A DNA stretch of 64,000 nt, from the NCBI RefSeq assembly GCF_014251635.1, contig NZ_CP059194.1, forward strand, positions 186,001 through 250,000, read 5' to 3'. The notes beneath the pieces are model-generated. The model did not search any database. It was not told the origin of the DNA and saw only the letters and a list, made by a program, of their open reading frames with translations. A program made the translations under genes and the position numbers. How positions within the stretch are numbered: position 1 is the first letter of the stretch; every line of letters starts with the position of its first letter. This DNA comes from Blattabacterium cuenoti (lineage in GTDB: Bacteria > Bacteroidota > Bacteroidia > Flavobacteriales > Blattabacteriaceae). Of the stretch, positions 17,331-26,520 are shown in pieces.

Positions 17331-19790
17331 CTAACTATCATGCATCATTTTTAACACTGTTTCTACTATATTTTCAACAGAAGGTTTTGAAAAATAATCC
17401 CCATCTGATCCATAAGGAGGACGATGTTCTTGAGCTGTAATCGTAACAGGTGGGCTATCTAAATAATAATATCCATTTTGTTCTTCTAATATCTTCTGTA
17501 AAATATAAGCAGAAGCCCCTCCTGGAACATCTTCATCTATAATCAATAACCTATTGGTTTTTTGTAAACTTTTAACAATGTCTTCTTGTAAATCAAAGGG
17601 TAATAAAGACTGAACATCAATTATTTCAGAATCTATATTCATTTTATATAATTCTTCTGACGCTTCATTTACAATTCTCCATGTAGATCCATAAGTAACC
17701 ATAGTGAGATCTTTTCCTTTTCTTGTTCTTTCCACTATTCCAATAGGCGTTCTGAATAAACCTAAATTTTTAGGTAATTTTTCTTTGATTCTATATCCAT
17801 TAAGACATTCAACAACCAAAGCAGGATCATCTCCAGATAATAAAGTGTTATAAAACCCAGCCGCTTTTACCATATTTCTTGGAACAAGAACCAAAATCCC
17901 TCTCAAATAATTAATAATACCACCCATTGGAGAACCAGAATGCCATATTCCTTCTAAACGATGGCCTCTAGTTCTAATAATAACAGGAGCTTTTTGCCCT
18001 CCTTTTGTTCTATATTGCAAACAAGCTAAGTCATCACTCATGATTTGTAAAGCATATAGGATGTAATCTATATATTGAATTTCAACTATAGGACGAAGCC
18101 CTCGCATCGCAAGTCCGATTCCTTGACCAAGAATAGTAGATTCACGTATTCCTGTATCGAAAACACGAATTTTTCCATATTTTTTTTGCAAGCCTTCTAA
18201 TCCTTGGTTAACATCTCCTATTTTTCCTACATCTTCTCCAAAAATTAAAAGATCAGAATGTAATTCCAATAATTTATCAAAATTTTCTCTTAATACAATC
18301 CTTCCATCTACTTCATAATTATTCTCATTATTGTATACAGGAAAGACTTCTGTTATTTTTACGGAAGCTTTTTCGGAAATACTATATAAATGTGAAGAAT
18401 AGTTTTCTTGTTCTACAAGGTATTTTTTTTTAATCCATTCTGTTAGACAGTCCTTTGCATCAGATTTAATTTCTGATAAAAGATATAATACTTTTCTAGA
18501 AATGCGAAATATTGATTTTTTTGTAAGATAATTTTTTGTTACATCCTGTAATTCTTTAATATATTTTTTCACATATTTGTGAATCCATTTTTTTTCCGTA
18601 TAAGTATCTTCTATTTTATATAAAAGACTTAAAACTTCATTCTTAATTTTAAGAATAGGTTTTTGAAATGCTTCCCAAGCTTTTTCTTTCTCATTTTTAA
18701 CATATTCTTTAGCTTCTATATCTATTTGATCTAAATCTCTAACATTTGCTACTTTACGATAATTTTCTTGATTTATTTCAAACCTAAAATTTAGAATCCA
18801 ATCTCTAAATTTTTTGATTCCGTCATTATTTATTTCCCATTCTAAACGTTCTTTTGATTTGTACCTTTCGTGTGAAGAAGAAGTAGAATGTCCTTGAGGT
18901 TGGGTTAAATTTGTAACATGTATAATTACAGGGACATGTTCATTACGAGCAATTTTATCTGCTTTAATATATGTTTTTGTAAGATCTATGTAATTATATC
19001 CATTTACACGCATAATTTCTATTCCTTTTTCTTTTCTATTTCTATGAAATCCAGATAAAAGATCACTAATATTTTGTTTTGAAAATTGATATTTATTAGG
19101 AACAGATATTCCATATTCATCATCCCAAATAGAAAGTATAATAGGAATCTGCAATACTGAAGCCGCATTCAATGTTTCCCAAAATAATCCTTCAGAAATA
19201 CTAGCATTCCCGATAGTTCCAAATGCAACTTCATTTCCATTATGAGAAAACATTTTATGTGTTTTTTTTAAATTTTTTAATTTTTTATAAATTTTAGAAG
19301 CTTGAGCCAATCCTAATAATCTAGGCATTTGAGCCGCAGTAGAAGAAATGTCCGCACTAGAATTTTTTTGTTTAATAAGATTTTTCCAATTTCCAGATTC
19401 ATTTAAAAAACGTGTTCCAAAATGAGACGTCATCATTCTACCAGACGAAACTGGTTCTGCTTCCAAATCTGAATGTGCGTATAATTGAGAAAAAAAACTT
19501 TTTACAGTTAAAACTCCAATAGCCATCATAAATGTTTGATCCCGATAATATCCCGATCGATAATCTCCATTTTTAAAAACTTTTGCCATAGTTAATTGAG
19601 GAATTTCTTTCCCATCTCCAAATATCCCGAATTTAGCTCTTCCATTTAAAACTTCTTTACGTCCTAAAATGCTAGTTTCACGACTAATTCGTGCTAATTT
19701 GTAATCATTTAAAACCATTTCTTTAAATGAATCAAAATCAAAAGACCCCCCCTCATCATCATTAGATATTTTATTATTCTTATAATTCAT
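17331..19790 (-). CDS. Fused alpha/beta E1 of a 2-oxoacid (branched-chain type) dehydrogenase
   Basis: This is an 819-residue thiamin-diphosphate enzyme with the alpha-type domain (about residues 1-330) and the beta-type transketolase domain (about 480-819) in one chain, joined by a ~150-residue Lys/Glu-rich helical linker. The alpha part contains SSTAAQMPRLLGLAQ, GTIGNASISEGLFWETLNAA and SIWDDEYGIS. The beta part contains LLIFGEDVG, DTGIRES, the VRPIVEIQ-like RPIVEIQYIDY, and the RTRGHRLEGIWHSGSP segment. The same fusion is found in Flavobacteriia and is annotated there as a 2-oxoisovalerate dehydrogenase E1. It decarboxylates 2-oxoacids and transfers the acyl group to lipoyl-E2, which is not encoded here. 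Substrate choice is inferred from family and from the adjacent ilvE. Confidence 0.88.
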   Translation of the reverse strand: MNYKNNKISNDDEGGSFDFDSFKEMVLNDYKLARISRETSILGRKEVLNGRAKFGIFGDGKEIPQLTMAKVFKNGDYRSGYYRDQTFMMAIGVLTVKSFFSQLYAHSDLEAEPVSSGRMMTSHFGTRFLNESGNWKNLIKQKNSSADISSTAAQMPRLLGLAQASKIYKKLKNLKKTHKMFSHNGNEVAFGTIGNASISEGLFWETLNAASVLQIPIILSIWDDEYGISVPNKYQFSKQNISDLLSGFHRNRKEKGIEIMRVNGYNYIDLTKTYIKADKIARNEHVPVIIHVTNLTQPQGHSTSSSHERYKSKERLEWEINNDGIKKFRDWILNFRFEINQENYRKVANVRDLDQIDIEAKEYVKNEKEKAWEAFQKPILKIKNEVLSLLYKIEDTYTEKKWIHKYVKKYIKELQDVTKNYLTKKSIFRISRKVLYLLSEIKSDAKDCLTEWIKKKYLVEQENYSSHLYSISEKASVKITEVFPVYNNENNYEVDGRIVLRENFDKLLELHSDLLIFGEDVGKIGDVNQGLEGLQKKYGKIRVFDTGIRESTILGQGIGLAMRGLRPIVEIQYIDYILYALQIMSDDLACLQYRTKGGQKAPVIIRTRGHRLEGIWHSGSPMGGIINYLRGILVLVPRNMVKAAGFYNTLLSGDDPALVVECLNGYRIKEKLPKNLGLFRTPIGIVERTRKGKDLTMVTYGSTWRIVNEASEELYKMNIDSEIIDVQSLLPFDLQEDIVKSLQKTNRLLIIDEDVPGGASAYILQKILEEQNGYYYLDSPPVTITAQEHRPPYGSDGDYFSKPSVENIVETVLKMMHDS

Positions 19791-19882
19791 AAAATTGTCA
19801 TTTTTTATTGTGAAAATATAGGAATTTTCATTTATGAATTTCTTTATTTAATTTTAAATATTTTTCAATAGAAATAGAAATT

Positions 19883-20332
19883 ATGATTCATCATATGTAT
19901 GGAAAAATCACTCTTTCTATTATAAAGCCAGATGCAGTACAAAAAGGACATCTTATCCCTATTTTATCTCAAATAGTTCATGCTGGATTTCATATTATAG
20001 CGTTAAAAATGACGAAAATTTCACAAAAATCAGCTACAAAATTTTATGCAGAACATCAGAAAAAGTTGTTTTTCAAATCTTTAGTAAAGTTTATGTCTTC
20101 TGGGCCAATAGTCTCTGTTATATTAGAAAAAAAAAATGCCGTGAAAGATTTTAGAATTTTAATAGGAGACACGAATCCAGTGTACGCAAAAAAAGGAACT
20201 ATACGAAATTTATATGCTACCTCTTTAGAAAAAAACGCAATACATGGATCTGATAGTAATCAAAATGCATTTAAAGAATGTTTGTTTTATTTTTCTAGTA
20301 GAGAAATTTTTTATAAAAAAATTTGTAATTAA
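19883..20332 (+). CDS. ndk: Nucleoside diphosphate kinase
   Basis: This is a 149-residue NDP kinase, slightly longer than the usual ~140 because of an MIHHMYG N-terminal extension (an alternative ATG is at 19895). SIIKPDAVQKGH near residue 13 and the catalytic His in NAIHGSDS (around residue 119) are intact. It equilibrates NTP pools using ATP. Several normally invariant residues are changed (for example, the kinase's usual RP/FF segment reads KLFFKSLVKFMSSGP), consistent with relaxed selection in a small genome, but the active site looks functional. It is a stand-alone + strand gene after a divergent gap. Confidence 0.92.
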   Translation: MIHHMYGKITLSIIKPDAVQKGHLIPILSQIVHAGFHIIALKMTKISQKSATKFYAEHQKKLFFKSLVKFMSSGPIVSVILEKKNAVKDFRILIGDTNPVYAKKGTIRNLYATSLEKNAIHGSDSNQNAFKECLFYFSSREIFYKKICN

Positions 20333-20356
20333 TAAATATTTTTAATCGGTATAAAT

Positions 20357-20962
20357 ATGAAAAAAAGTTTTCTAATAGCTATTTTTTCCATTTTTATTTT
20401 AATATCCATAACTGCATTATGGATAACTAATACATACAATCACTTAGTGAAACTTAACGAAAATATTAAAACACAATGGGGACAAGTCGAAAATGTTTAT
20501 CAACGTAGAACGGACTTAATTCCAAATTTGGTAAATACAGTAAAAGGATCTGCAAATTTTGAAAAAAATACATTAAATAAAATTATAGAAGCTAGAGCAA
20601 AAGCTACTTCTGTTTCTATAAATAGAAATGATTTGAATCAAAATCAAATAAATAAATTTCAACAAGTACAAGATCAATTAAATAATTCTGTCAATAGATT
20701 TCTCTTGATTGTGGAAAATTATCCTAATCTTAAGTCAACGGAAAATTTTTATGAATTACAAAATCAATTAGAAGGAACAGAAAACAGGATTAATGTAGAA
20801 AGAAATCGTTTCAATAATAAAGTAAATAGTTTCAATATTTATAGAAATCAATTTCCAAAAATTATAATTGCGAACTTTTTTTATCAATTTAAAGAAAAAG
20901 GATATTTCCAATCTCAAATAGGATCCAAAAAGTCTCCAATTATAGATTTTTCTTCTAATTAG
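20357..20962 (+). CDS. lemA: LemA family protein
   Basis: This is a 201-residue protein with a single N-terminal membrane segment (about residues 3-24) and then the LemA fold: YNHLVKLNENIKTQWGQVENVYQRRTDLIPNLVNTVKG is diagnostic. The rest is a helical bundle of heptad-like repeats ending in NSFNIYRNQFP. Typical length is about 190-200. The cellular function is not established; LemA proteins are membrane-anchored with the helical domain outside. The following gene encodes a TPM-domain protein, which is the common LemA partner, so the two probably form one unit. Confidence 0.92.
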   Translation: MKKSFLIAIFSIFILISITALWITNTYNHLVKLNENIKTQWGQVENVYQRRTDLIPNLVNTVKGSANFEKNTLNKIIEARAKATSVSINRNDLNQNQINKFQQVQDQLNNSVNRFLLIVENYPNLKSTENFYELQNQLEGTENRINVERNRFNNKVNSFNIYRNQFPKIIIANFFYQFKEKGYFQSQIGSKKSPIIDFSSN

Positions 20963-21032
20963 ATTTTCATTTTTTTTCATGAAAAAATAAAATATATGGG
21001 ATTAAAAAAGGGGCAATTTAAATTAAAAAAAT

Positions 21033-21779
21033 ATGAAAAAAATTATTCAATATATTTTAATTATTTTAATTTATTTTTGTTCAAATTTAATAAAAGGACA
21101 ATTTTATGTTCCTGAAGCTCCAAAAAAAATATATCCTGTACAGGATTATGCTGGAGTTCTGTCCAAAAAGAAAATAGAAAGATTAAATCAAAAACTTATT
21201 TCATATTCGAAAATTACATCTACTGAGATTTTAGTTTTAATAATTCAGGATCTTCATGGAGAAGATCCAAATTTATTAGCTTCTCAATGGGGAGAAAAAT
21301 GGAGAATTGGAAAGCTTCATAAAAATAATGGGATAATTATATTATTATCTATTCGTGATAGGAAAATATCTATTCAAAATGGATACGGGATCGAACCTTA
21401 TATTACCGATTTTTTAACTATAAAGATTCTCAAAACAATAAAACCTCTATTGAAAAATAATTTTTATTATCAAGCTATAGATCACAGTACTCAGGAAATA
21501 TTTAAAATATTAAAAAATAAATATAAATATCAAAAAAAACAGAATCATCAAATTTTTTATACATGGAATTTATTAACTAAAATTAGTATTTTTTTGATTC
21601 TATTTTTTTTATTTTTTTTGAAAAAAAAAACAGATACTTCATTATTAAATACGTTATTTATAACAAATTTTTTATTCAGAAATCGAAATCATTCTCATGA
21701 CCATGATGATGATGATAATTTTGATGGATTTGGAGGGGGAGGAAATTTTGGAGGAGGAGGTGGCAGCAGTAATTGGTAA
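21033..21779 (+). CDS. TPM-domain (YgcG-like) membrane protein with Gly-rich tail
   Basis: This is a 248-residue protein. A signal peptide (residues 1-23, ending near KGQFYVP) leads into a TPM domain (around residues 35-165), recognised by VQDYAGVLSKKKIERLNQKL, TSTEILVLIIQDLHGEDP and NGIIILLSIRDRKISIQNGYGIEP. One transmembrane helix follows (about 183-200). The tail has a His/Asp cluster (HSHDHDDDD) and a Gly-rich end (GGGGNFGGGGGSSNW), as in other YgcG/TPM proteins. Its role is unknown; an envelope or photosystem-repair-like phosphatase activity has been reported for plant TPM proteins. It is downstream of lemA. Confidence 0.85.
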   Translation: MKKIIQYILIILIYFCSNLIKGQFYVPEAPKKIYPVQDYAGVLSKKKIERLNQKLISYSKITSTEILVLIIQDLHGEDPNLLASQWGEKWRIGKLHKNNGIIILLSIRDRKISIQNGYGIEPYITDFLTIKILKTIKPLLKNNFYYQAIDHSTQEIFKILKNKYKYQKKQNHQIFYTWNLLTKISIFLILFFLFFLKKKTDTSLLNTLFITNFLFRNRNHSHDHDDDDNFDGFGGGGNFGGGGGSSNW

Positions 21780-21781
21780 TT

Positions 21782-24430
21782 TTATCTATTTTTTTTTAAA
21801 AATTTTAAATATACCTTAAGTTTATCAATTTTATTTAATGTGTCATTTTCTTTTTTTCTTTCTTTCAAAAGTAAATTTTTTGGAACAGAAGCCACATATT
21901 TATTATTATATAAATTTTTTCGAATCATAGACAATAAATTATAAAAATATTGAATTTTATTTTCTATTTTAACAATGTCCATGTGATTATAAGAACATCT
22001 TTTTTGATCTAAAGATAAAAAAAATTGATCTGTATCTAATAAAAAAGAAAAAAATGGAACATTTTTAGGTTCTTTTGATACAGTAACTATTTCAGATAGA
22101 TTAGCTAATTTTAATATAATAGGATCATATTCTTTTTCTTTTTTTCTTATAGAAAATAAAACAAGTCTTGCTTTATGAGAAATATGATTCTGATTTCTAA
22201 TATTTCGTATTTTGGATATGATTTCGGTAGCTCTTTCAAAAGAGACTAAAATATCATAATCATAAAATTTTTTTTCAGGCCAAGAAGAAATTATTAGAGC
22301 CTCTTTTGGCTCTCTTATCTTAATAAGATTCCAAATTTCTTCTGATATAAAAGGCATATATGGATGCAATAATTTCAATATATTTTCAAAAAATTTAACA
22401 ACATTTGAGTACACCATCTCTGCTACACATTTACTCCCATAAATAGGTTTGATTATTTCAAGAAAAATCGAACAAAAATCGTACCAAACAAACTTATACA
22501 AAATCATTAATGATTCATCTAATCTATATTCTTGGAAAGATTTTTCAAAAATATCCAAAACATAATAAAAACGATTTTTTAACCATTTAATAGCAAGTAA
22601 AGAATAATCAGGAGCATATTGATTTTTTGTCACTTTCCAACTCTGAATTAAACGAAAAGCATTCCATATTTTATTAGAAAAATTTTTTCCTTGTAAACAT
22701 ATTTTTTCTTCAAAATGAAAATCTTTTCCTACACTATTTTTGAGCATCAGGACCATACGAACAGCATCCGCTCCGTATTTATTTATTAAATCTATAGGAT
22801 TCGGAGAATTATTTAATGACTTTGATATTTTATTATTTTCATAATCTCTAACAATTCCAGTGAAATAAACCCTTTTAAAGGGTTTATGATTTTTTAATAA
22901 AAAACCAGAAATAATCATACGTGCAACCCAAAAAAATAATATATCTGAACCTGTCACTATCTCTTCAGTAGGATAATAATAAATAATTTCATGATTATCA
23001 GGATGATAAATTCCATCAAAGACAGATAAAGGCAATAACCAAGAAGAAAACCAAGTATCTAAAACATCCGGATCTTGCCATATTTCATTATAACTTAAAT
23101 ATGGATTTTTACTTTTATGTCTTGCTTTTTCTAATGCTTGATCTAAATTTTCTGCAACTACAAAATCATTAATTTTTTTACCATAATAATAAACAGGAAT
23201 ACGATGTCCCCACCATAATTGTCTAGATATATTCCAATCACGAATTTGACTCATCCATTTAAGATAAGTTTTATGAAATTTTTTGGGATAAAATTTAATG
23301 TCTCCACTTTTTACAGCTTCAACAGCAGGAATAGATATCTTTTTCATTTTCAAAAACCATTGAAGAGATAATCTTTGTTCAACCACTGATAAAGTTCGTT
23401 CCGAAAAACCTACTTTATGATTAATTTTTTCTATAGAATTCAAGAATTCTAACTTATTAAGTTCTTCTATAACTTGTTTTCTTACTTCAAAACGATCTAA
23501 CCCTTGATAATGAAGGCCCTTTTCATTTAAAGTTGCATTTTTATTAAAAATTTCTATGATCTCTAATTTATGTTTATCTGCTATATTTTTATCATGTATA
23601 TCATGAGCCGGAGTAATTTTTAAACATCCAGTTCCAAAATTGGGATCTACATATGAATCTTGTATAATTGGAATATATCTATTGACTATTGGAATTTGAG
23701 CGTATTTTCCTTTCAAATGATCATAACGGATGTCGTCTGGATGATAACAAATTGCAGTATCACCAAATATAGTTTCAGGACGAGTTGTAGCTACAGTTAC
23801 ATAATTTTCTTCTCCTTTTATTTTATATTTCAAATAATAAAGTTTTCCAATATGTTCTTTATAAAAAACTTCTTCATCAGAAAGAGTAGTTTGAGCTTCA
23901 GGATCCCAATTAACGACATGATAACCTCTATATATGTATCCTTTATTATATAAATCTATAAAAACTTTTGTTACAGATTGAGATAATTTTGGACTCATCG
24001 TAAATTGAGTGCGATTCCAATCACATGAACATCCAAATTTTTTAAGTTGATCAAAAATAATGTTTTTATGCTTATTCGACCATTTCATTACATGATACAA
24101 GAATTTTTCTCTTCCTAATAAAATCTTAGATAATCCTCTTTTTTTTAACTGATGAACAACTTTTGCTTCTGTAGCAATAGAAGCATGATCCACCCCTGGA
24201 ATCCAACAAACATTATATCCTTTCATTCTAGCATATCTAATTAAAACATCTTGTATCGTATTATTCAGCATATGTCCTATATGAAGGATACCAGTCACAT
24301 TTGGAGGTGGCATTACTATAGCATAAGGAATTCTCTCATCTGGATAAGATGAAAAATAATTCCCTTTCATCCAATAATGATATCTTTTTTTCTCCACGGA
24401 TTTGTGATCATATTTAATAGGAATATCCAT
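21782..24430 (-). CDS. valS: Valyl-tRNA synthetase
   Basis: This is an 882-residue class I synthetase. The HIGH motif is seen in PPPNVTGILHIGHMLNN (around residues 41-57), and the KMSKS equivalent reads KISKSLNN. The CP1 editing domain is kept: ATTRPETIFGDTAI and GTGCLKITPAHD carry the known hydrolytic-site residues. The C-terminal anticodon-binding and coiled-coil arm (LDQKRCSYNH onward) are also present. Unlike thrS in this window, the proofreading function is retained. The gene is transcribed divergently from folA with only 33 nt between starts. Confidence 0.95.
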   Translation of the reverse strand: MDIPIKYDHKSVEKKRYHYWMKGNYFSSYPDERIPYAIVMPPPNVTGILHIGHMLNNTIQDVLIRYARMKGYNVCWIPGVDHASIATEAKVVHQLKKRGLSKILLGREKFLYHVMKWSNKHKNIIFDQLKKFGCSCDWNRTQFTMSPKLSQSVTKVFIDLYNKGYIYRGYHVVNWDPEAQTTLSDEEVFYKEHIGKLYYLKYKIKGEENYVTVATTRPETIFGDTAICYHPDDIRYDHLKGKYAQIPIVNRYIPIIQDSYVDPNFGTGCLKITPAHDIHDKNIADKHKLEIIEIFNKNATLNEKGLHYQGLDRFEVRKQVIEELNKLEFLNSIEKINHKVGFSERTLSVVEQRLSLQWFLKMKKISIPAVEAVKSGDIKFYPKKFHKTYLKWMSQIRDWNISRQLWWGHRIPVYYYGKKINDFVVAENLDQALEKARHKSKNPYLSYNEIWQDPDVLDTWFSSWLLPLSVFDGIYHPDNHEIIYYYPTEEIVTGSDILFFWVARMIISGFLLKNHKPFKRVYFTGIVRDYENNKISKSLNNSPNPIDLINKYGADAVRMVLMLKNSVGKDFHFEEKICLQGKNFSNKIWNAFRLIQSWKVTKNQYAPDYSLLAIKWLKNRFYYVLDIFEKSFQEYRLDESLMILYKFVWYDFCSIFLEIIKPIYGSKCVAEMVYSNVVKFFENILKLLHPYMPFISEEIWNLIKIREPKEALIISSWPEKKFYDYDILVSFERATEIISKIRNIRNQNHISHKARLVLFSIRKKEKEYDPIILKLANLSEIVTVSKEPKNVPFFSFLLDTDQFFLSLDQKRCSYNHMDIVKIENKIQYFYNLLSMIRKNLYNNKYVASVPKNLLLKERKKENDTLNKIDKLKVYLKFLKKNR

Positions 24431-24463
24431 AAATTTAAAAATATAAAAAAAATTGAAATAATC

Positions 24464-24961
24464 ATGAAAATAGTTCTGATTGCTGCTGTTTCAAAAAATG
24501 GATTCATAGGAAAAAACAATCAATTAATGTGGCATTTACCTAATGATTTAAAACGTTTTAAAAATTTAACTACGGGGGAAACAGTTTTGATGGGAAGAAA
24601 AACTTTCGAATCTATTGGAAAAATACTTCCGGAAAGAAAAAATATTATACTAACAAGAAATAAAATAAACCTTTTATATTTAAGAAATCAAAAAAATATT
24701 AGAATTATTTCTTCTATAAAACAGATAGAATATTTGACATATAAGAAAATATTTATCATAGGGGGAGAAAAGACATATGAATCCATAATTGAAAAAGCGC
24801 ATACTATAGAATTAACAGTTGTTCATGAAAAATTTCATGGAGACGCTAAATTTCCAAAAATAGACACAAAAAAATGGAAAAAAATATATGAATTTTTTTA
24901 TGAAAAAGATAAAAATCATTTATTTAACTACAGCTTTATTAGATTTGAAAAGAAAAAATAA
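24464..24961 (+). CDS. folA: Dihydrofolate reductase
   Basis: This is a 165-residue DHFR from the ATG at 24464 (MKIVLIAAVSKNGFIG); the longer frame to 24377 runs into divergent valS and is rejected. Conserved elements are NGFIGKNNQLMWHLPNDLKRFK with the active-site acidic residue (D28), GETVLMGRKTFESIGKILPERKNI, and the NADPH loop FIIGGEKTYE. It regenerates tetrahydrofolate, which also feeds folD, metF and gcvH encoded in this window. The stop is 1 nt from the convergent DUF151 gene stop. Confidence 0.94.
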   Translation: MKIVLIAAVSKNGFIGKNNQLMWHLPNDLKRFKNLTTGETVLMGRKTFESIGKILPERKNIILTRNKINLLYLRNQKNIRIISSIKQIEYLTYKKIFIIGGEKTYESIIEKAHTIELTVVHEKFHGDAKFPKIDTKKWKKIYEFFYEKDKNHLFNYSFIRFEKKK

Positions 24962-24962
24962 T

Positions 24963-25607
24963 TTATTCTCTTCTATCTAATTCTTTTTTTATTCGTGCCG
25001 CAAGTTCATAACATTCATTGATTACCGCATGATTTAATAAAGCATTCAAATCTTTTTCTGTCATATTTTCTAAATCCTGTTGACTTTTTTCTTTAAAAAA
25101 AAGAAGCCCACTATTTTCCATTTCTGTCTCAGAAACGTCATTTTCTTTGTCAATAGGAAATCCATTTTCAAAATAAATGCCCGCTTTATCAAAAATTTCT
25201 CTTGTTGTATAAATAGGGGCTTGAAATCGTACGGCTAAAGCAACTGCATCTGATGTTTTTGAATCTATTTTATATTCTTTTTTCTCTATTTTTTTTCCTT
25301 CTTCTTCTACGTAATCCCCTTCCAACAAAATATAAGAAAAAAATATTCCATTTACTAATTTATATATAACTACTGCTTTTAATTTAATATGAAATACTTT
25401 CGCAAAAGAAAGAAATAAATCATGAGTAAAAGATCTAGATGCATCTCTTTTTCCTAAAGCGGAAGCAATGGACTGAGCTTGCAAACTCTCTATAATAATG
25501 GGAAGTTTTATTCTTCCAGATTCTTCTTCAAGCAATAAAACATATATACCAGATTGTATTTGACTTAAGGATATTCCCCGTATAGCTAATCTAATAAATT
25601 GATCCAT
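24963..25607 (-). CDS. DUF151 bifunctional nuclease family protein with UVR-like tail
   Basis: This is a 214-residue protein. The DUF151 domain (residues 5-150) is recognised by GIYVLLLEEESGRIKLPIIIESLQAQSIASAL, SFTHDLF and KTSDAVALAVRFQAPIY. The C-terminal ~40 residues (MTEKDLNALLNHAVINECYELAARIKKEL) resemble a UVR motif, as in many bacterial members. Plant and bacterial relatives have reported DNase/RNase activity; the bacterial role is poorly defined. The start at 25607 fits the family. A promoter box lies 45 nt upstream (25652-25659), back to back with that of the divergent lipoprotein gene. Confidence 0.85.
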   Translation of the reverse strand: MDQFIRLAIRGISLSQIQSGIYVLLLEEESGRIKLPIIIESLQAQSIASALGKRDASRSFTHDLFLSFAKVFHIKLKAVVIYKLVNGIFFSYILLEGDYVEEEGKKIEKKEYKIDSKTSDAVALAVRFQAPIYTTREIFDKAGIYFENGFPIDKENDVSETEMENSGLLFFKEKSQQDLENMTEKDLNALLNHAVINECYELAARIKKELDRRE

Positions 25608-25638
25608 AGGAATATATAATTATAAATAAATCGAACCA

Positions 25639-25668
25639 TTGTTCCCGTATCCAAATATACTAAATTTG
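25639..25668 (+). promoter_or_regulatory. Promoter candidate for the lipoprotein gene
   Basis: TAAATTTG (25661-25668) matches the Bacteroidetes -7 box and has a TTG (25639-25641) 19 nt upstream, the expected -33 position. The start of the lipoprotein gene is about 110 nt downstream. The box shares a palindrome with the divergent promoter on the minus strand. Confidence 0.5.
25652..25659 (-). promoter_or_regulatory. Candidate -7 box for the DUF151 gene
   Basis: TATATTTG on the minus strand matches TAnnTTTG exactly and lies 45 nt before the DUF151 start. It forms one arm of the palindrome CCAAAT-n7-ATTTGG (25651-25669) shared with the divergent promoter. Confidence 0.5.
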
Positions 25669-25777
25669 GTAAGGTTGTTTTTATCATTTATTGTTCTGCT
25701 AATAATATAATAAAATTCTTAGTTATATGTAATAATTTTTTTTATATATTTAATAATAATATTTAAAAATTTTTATT

Positions 25778-26362
25778 ATGAACACTTCTTTTAGATTTTT
25801 GATTACAACAATTTTCATAGCGTTAGGATTTATTATTTCTTGTAATGATGATATAAGAGAAAAAAAATCTAGCGTGAATAATAATACATCTGTCCCTGAT
25901 CCTCCTTCCACCATAGCTTCAACTTCCTCAGATAATACCAATTCTAATTCTAATAATACTGGAAATCCGGATAATTTCAATATAGATGAGATAGATCCCG
26001 ATGATTTATATAAAAAAATAAAAGAAGCAAGAGAAAAAATAGAAAAATTAGAAGAAGAAAGTACGAAACATTATGATGAATATTATAAAATGGTAAAAGT
26101 TCAAAAAGATATTTTGGAAGAAATTAAAAGAAAAAAAATGATAATGAGATCTAAACCCGTAGGTTCAGAAGAGCAAATACAAGCTCAAAAAGAATTCGAA
26201 GATGAAAAAAAATATGGGAAAGAAAAATTAAAAACACTCAAAGATAAAAATATACTTTTGCATAAATTGGCGAGATCAATAACAGAAGCTAGAAATGAAA
26301 AAGAAAATTTAGAAAAAAAACAAGAATACTTTTTCAAAAACAAAAACAGAAACTATAAATGA
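25778..26362 (+). CDS. Hypothetical coiled-coil lipoprotein with altered 3' end
   Basis: This is a 194-residue protein of unrecognised family. A lipoprotein signal peptide (residues 1-23) ends in the lipobox-like GFIISC with Cys23 as the modified residue. A low-complexity Ser/Asn/Thr/Pro linker (residues 32-68) is followed by a strongly charged coiled coil (about 78-190). The 3' end lies inside a 64-nt tandem duplication. The first copy contains A8 (26313-26320) where the second has A6. One A fewer would extend the frame through the second copy to a TGA at 26445-26447, directly before the terminator, giving about 222 residues. The annotated end may therefore not be the only product. Confidence 0.6.
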   Translation: MNTSFRFLITTIFIALGFIISCNDDIREKKSSVNNNTSVPDPPSTIASTSSDNTNSNSNNTGNPDNFNIDEIDPDDLYKKIKEAREKIEKLEEESTKHYDEYYKMVKVQKDILEEIKRKKMIMRSKPVGSEEQIQAQKEFEDEKKYGKEKLKTLKDKNILLHKLARSITEARNEKENLEKKQEYFFKNKNRNYK

Positions 26363-26408
26363 AAAAGAAAATTTAGAAAAAACAAGAATACTTTTTCAAA
26401 AACAAAAA
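26281..26408 (+). repeat. Imperfect 64-nt tandem duplication at the lipoprotein 3' end
   Basis: Copy 1 (26281-26346) and copy 2 (26345-26408) share AACAGAARCTA-like starts and then near-identical sequence from AAATGAAAAAG to CTTTTTCAAAAACAAAAA. They differ mainly in the length of an A-run: A8 at 26313-26320 against A6 at 26377-26382. The unit starts are 64 nt apart, one more than 21 codons (three heptads of the coiled coil). Confidence 0.8.
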
Positions 26409-26446
26409 GCAAAAATAATAATTAAATTTATTGATTTTGTGAACTG

Positions 26447-26487
26447 ACGGAAAAGAAAGATCATCCTTTCTTTTCCGTTGTTTTTTT
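26447..26487 (+). terminator. Rho-independent terminator after the lipoprotein gene
   Basis: A perfect 13-bp stem (ACGGAAAAGAAAG at 26447-26459 and its complement at 26466-26478) with a 6-nt loop is followed by TG and seven T residues. It is the clearest intrinsic terminator in the window and sits on the + strand between the lipoprotein gene and pdhB. Confidence 0.85.
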
Positions 26488-26520
26488 ATATTTTTAAAAA
26501 ATTGATACGATTAATTATGT

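Noticed and set aside
17331..19790. Active-site loss in the E1 alpha part because GNAS replaces the usual GDG motif
   Set aside because: The GTIGNAS form with WDDEYGIS matches what I recall of the intact flavobacterial fused E1 family, so it is not a local defect.
20963..21032. TTTTTTCATGAAAAAA inverted repeat between lemA and the TPM gene as a terminator
   Set aside because: The stem is only A/T pairs around a CATG core, which is expected by chance in this base composition, and the two genes are likely co-transcribed.
23660..23953. 97-codon plus-strand frame inside valS
   Set aside because: It is antisense to the ValRS editing and catalytic region; its hydrophobic, Ile/Phe/Tyr-rich composition is expected from the complement of a Lys/Asn-rich gene.
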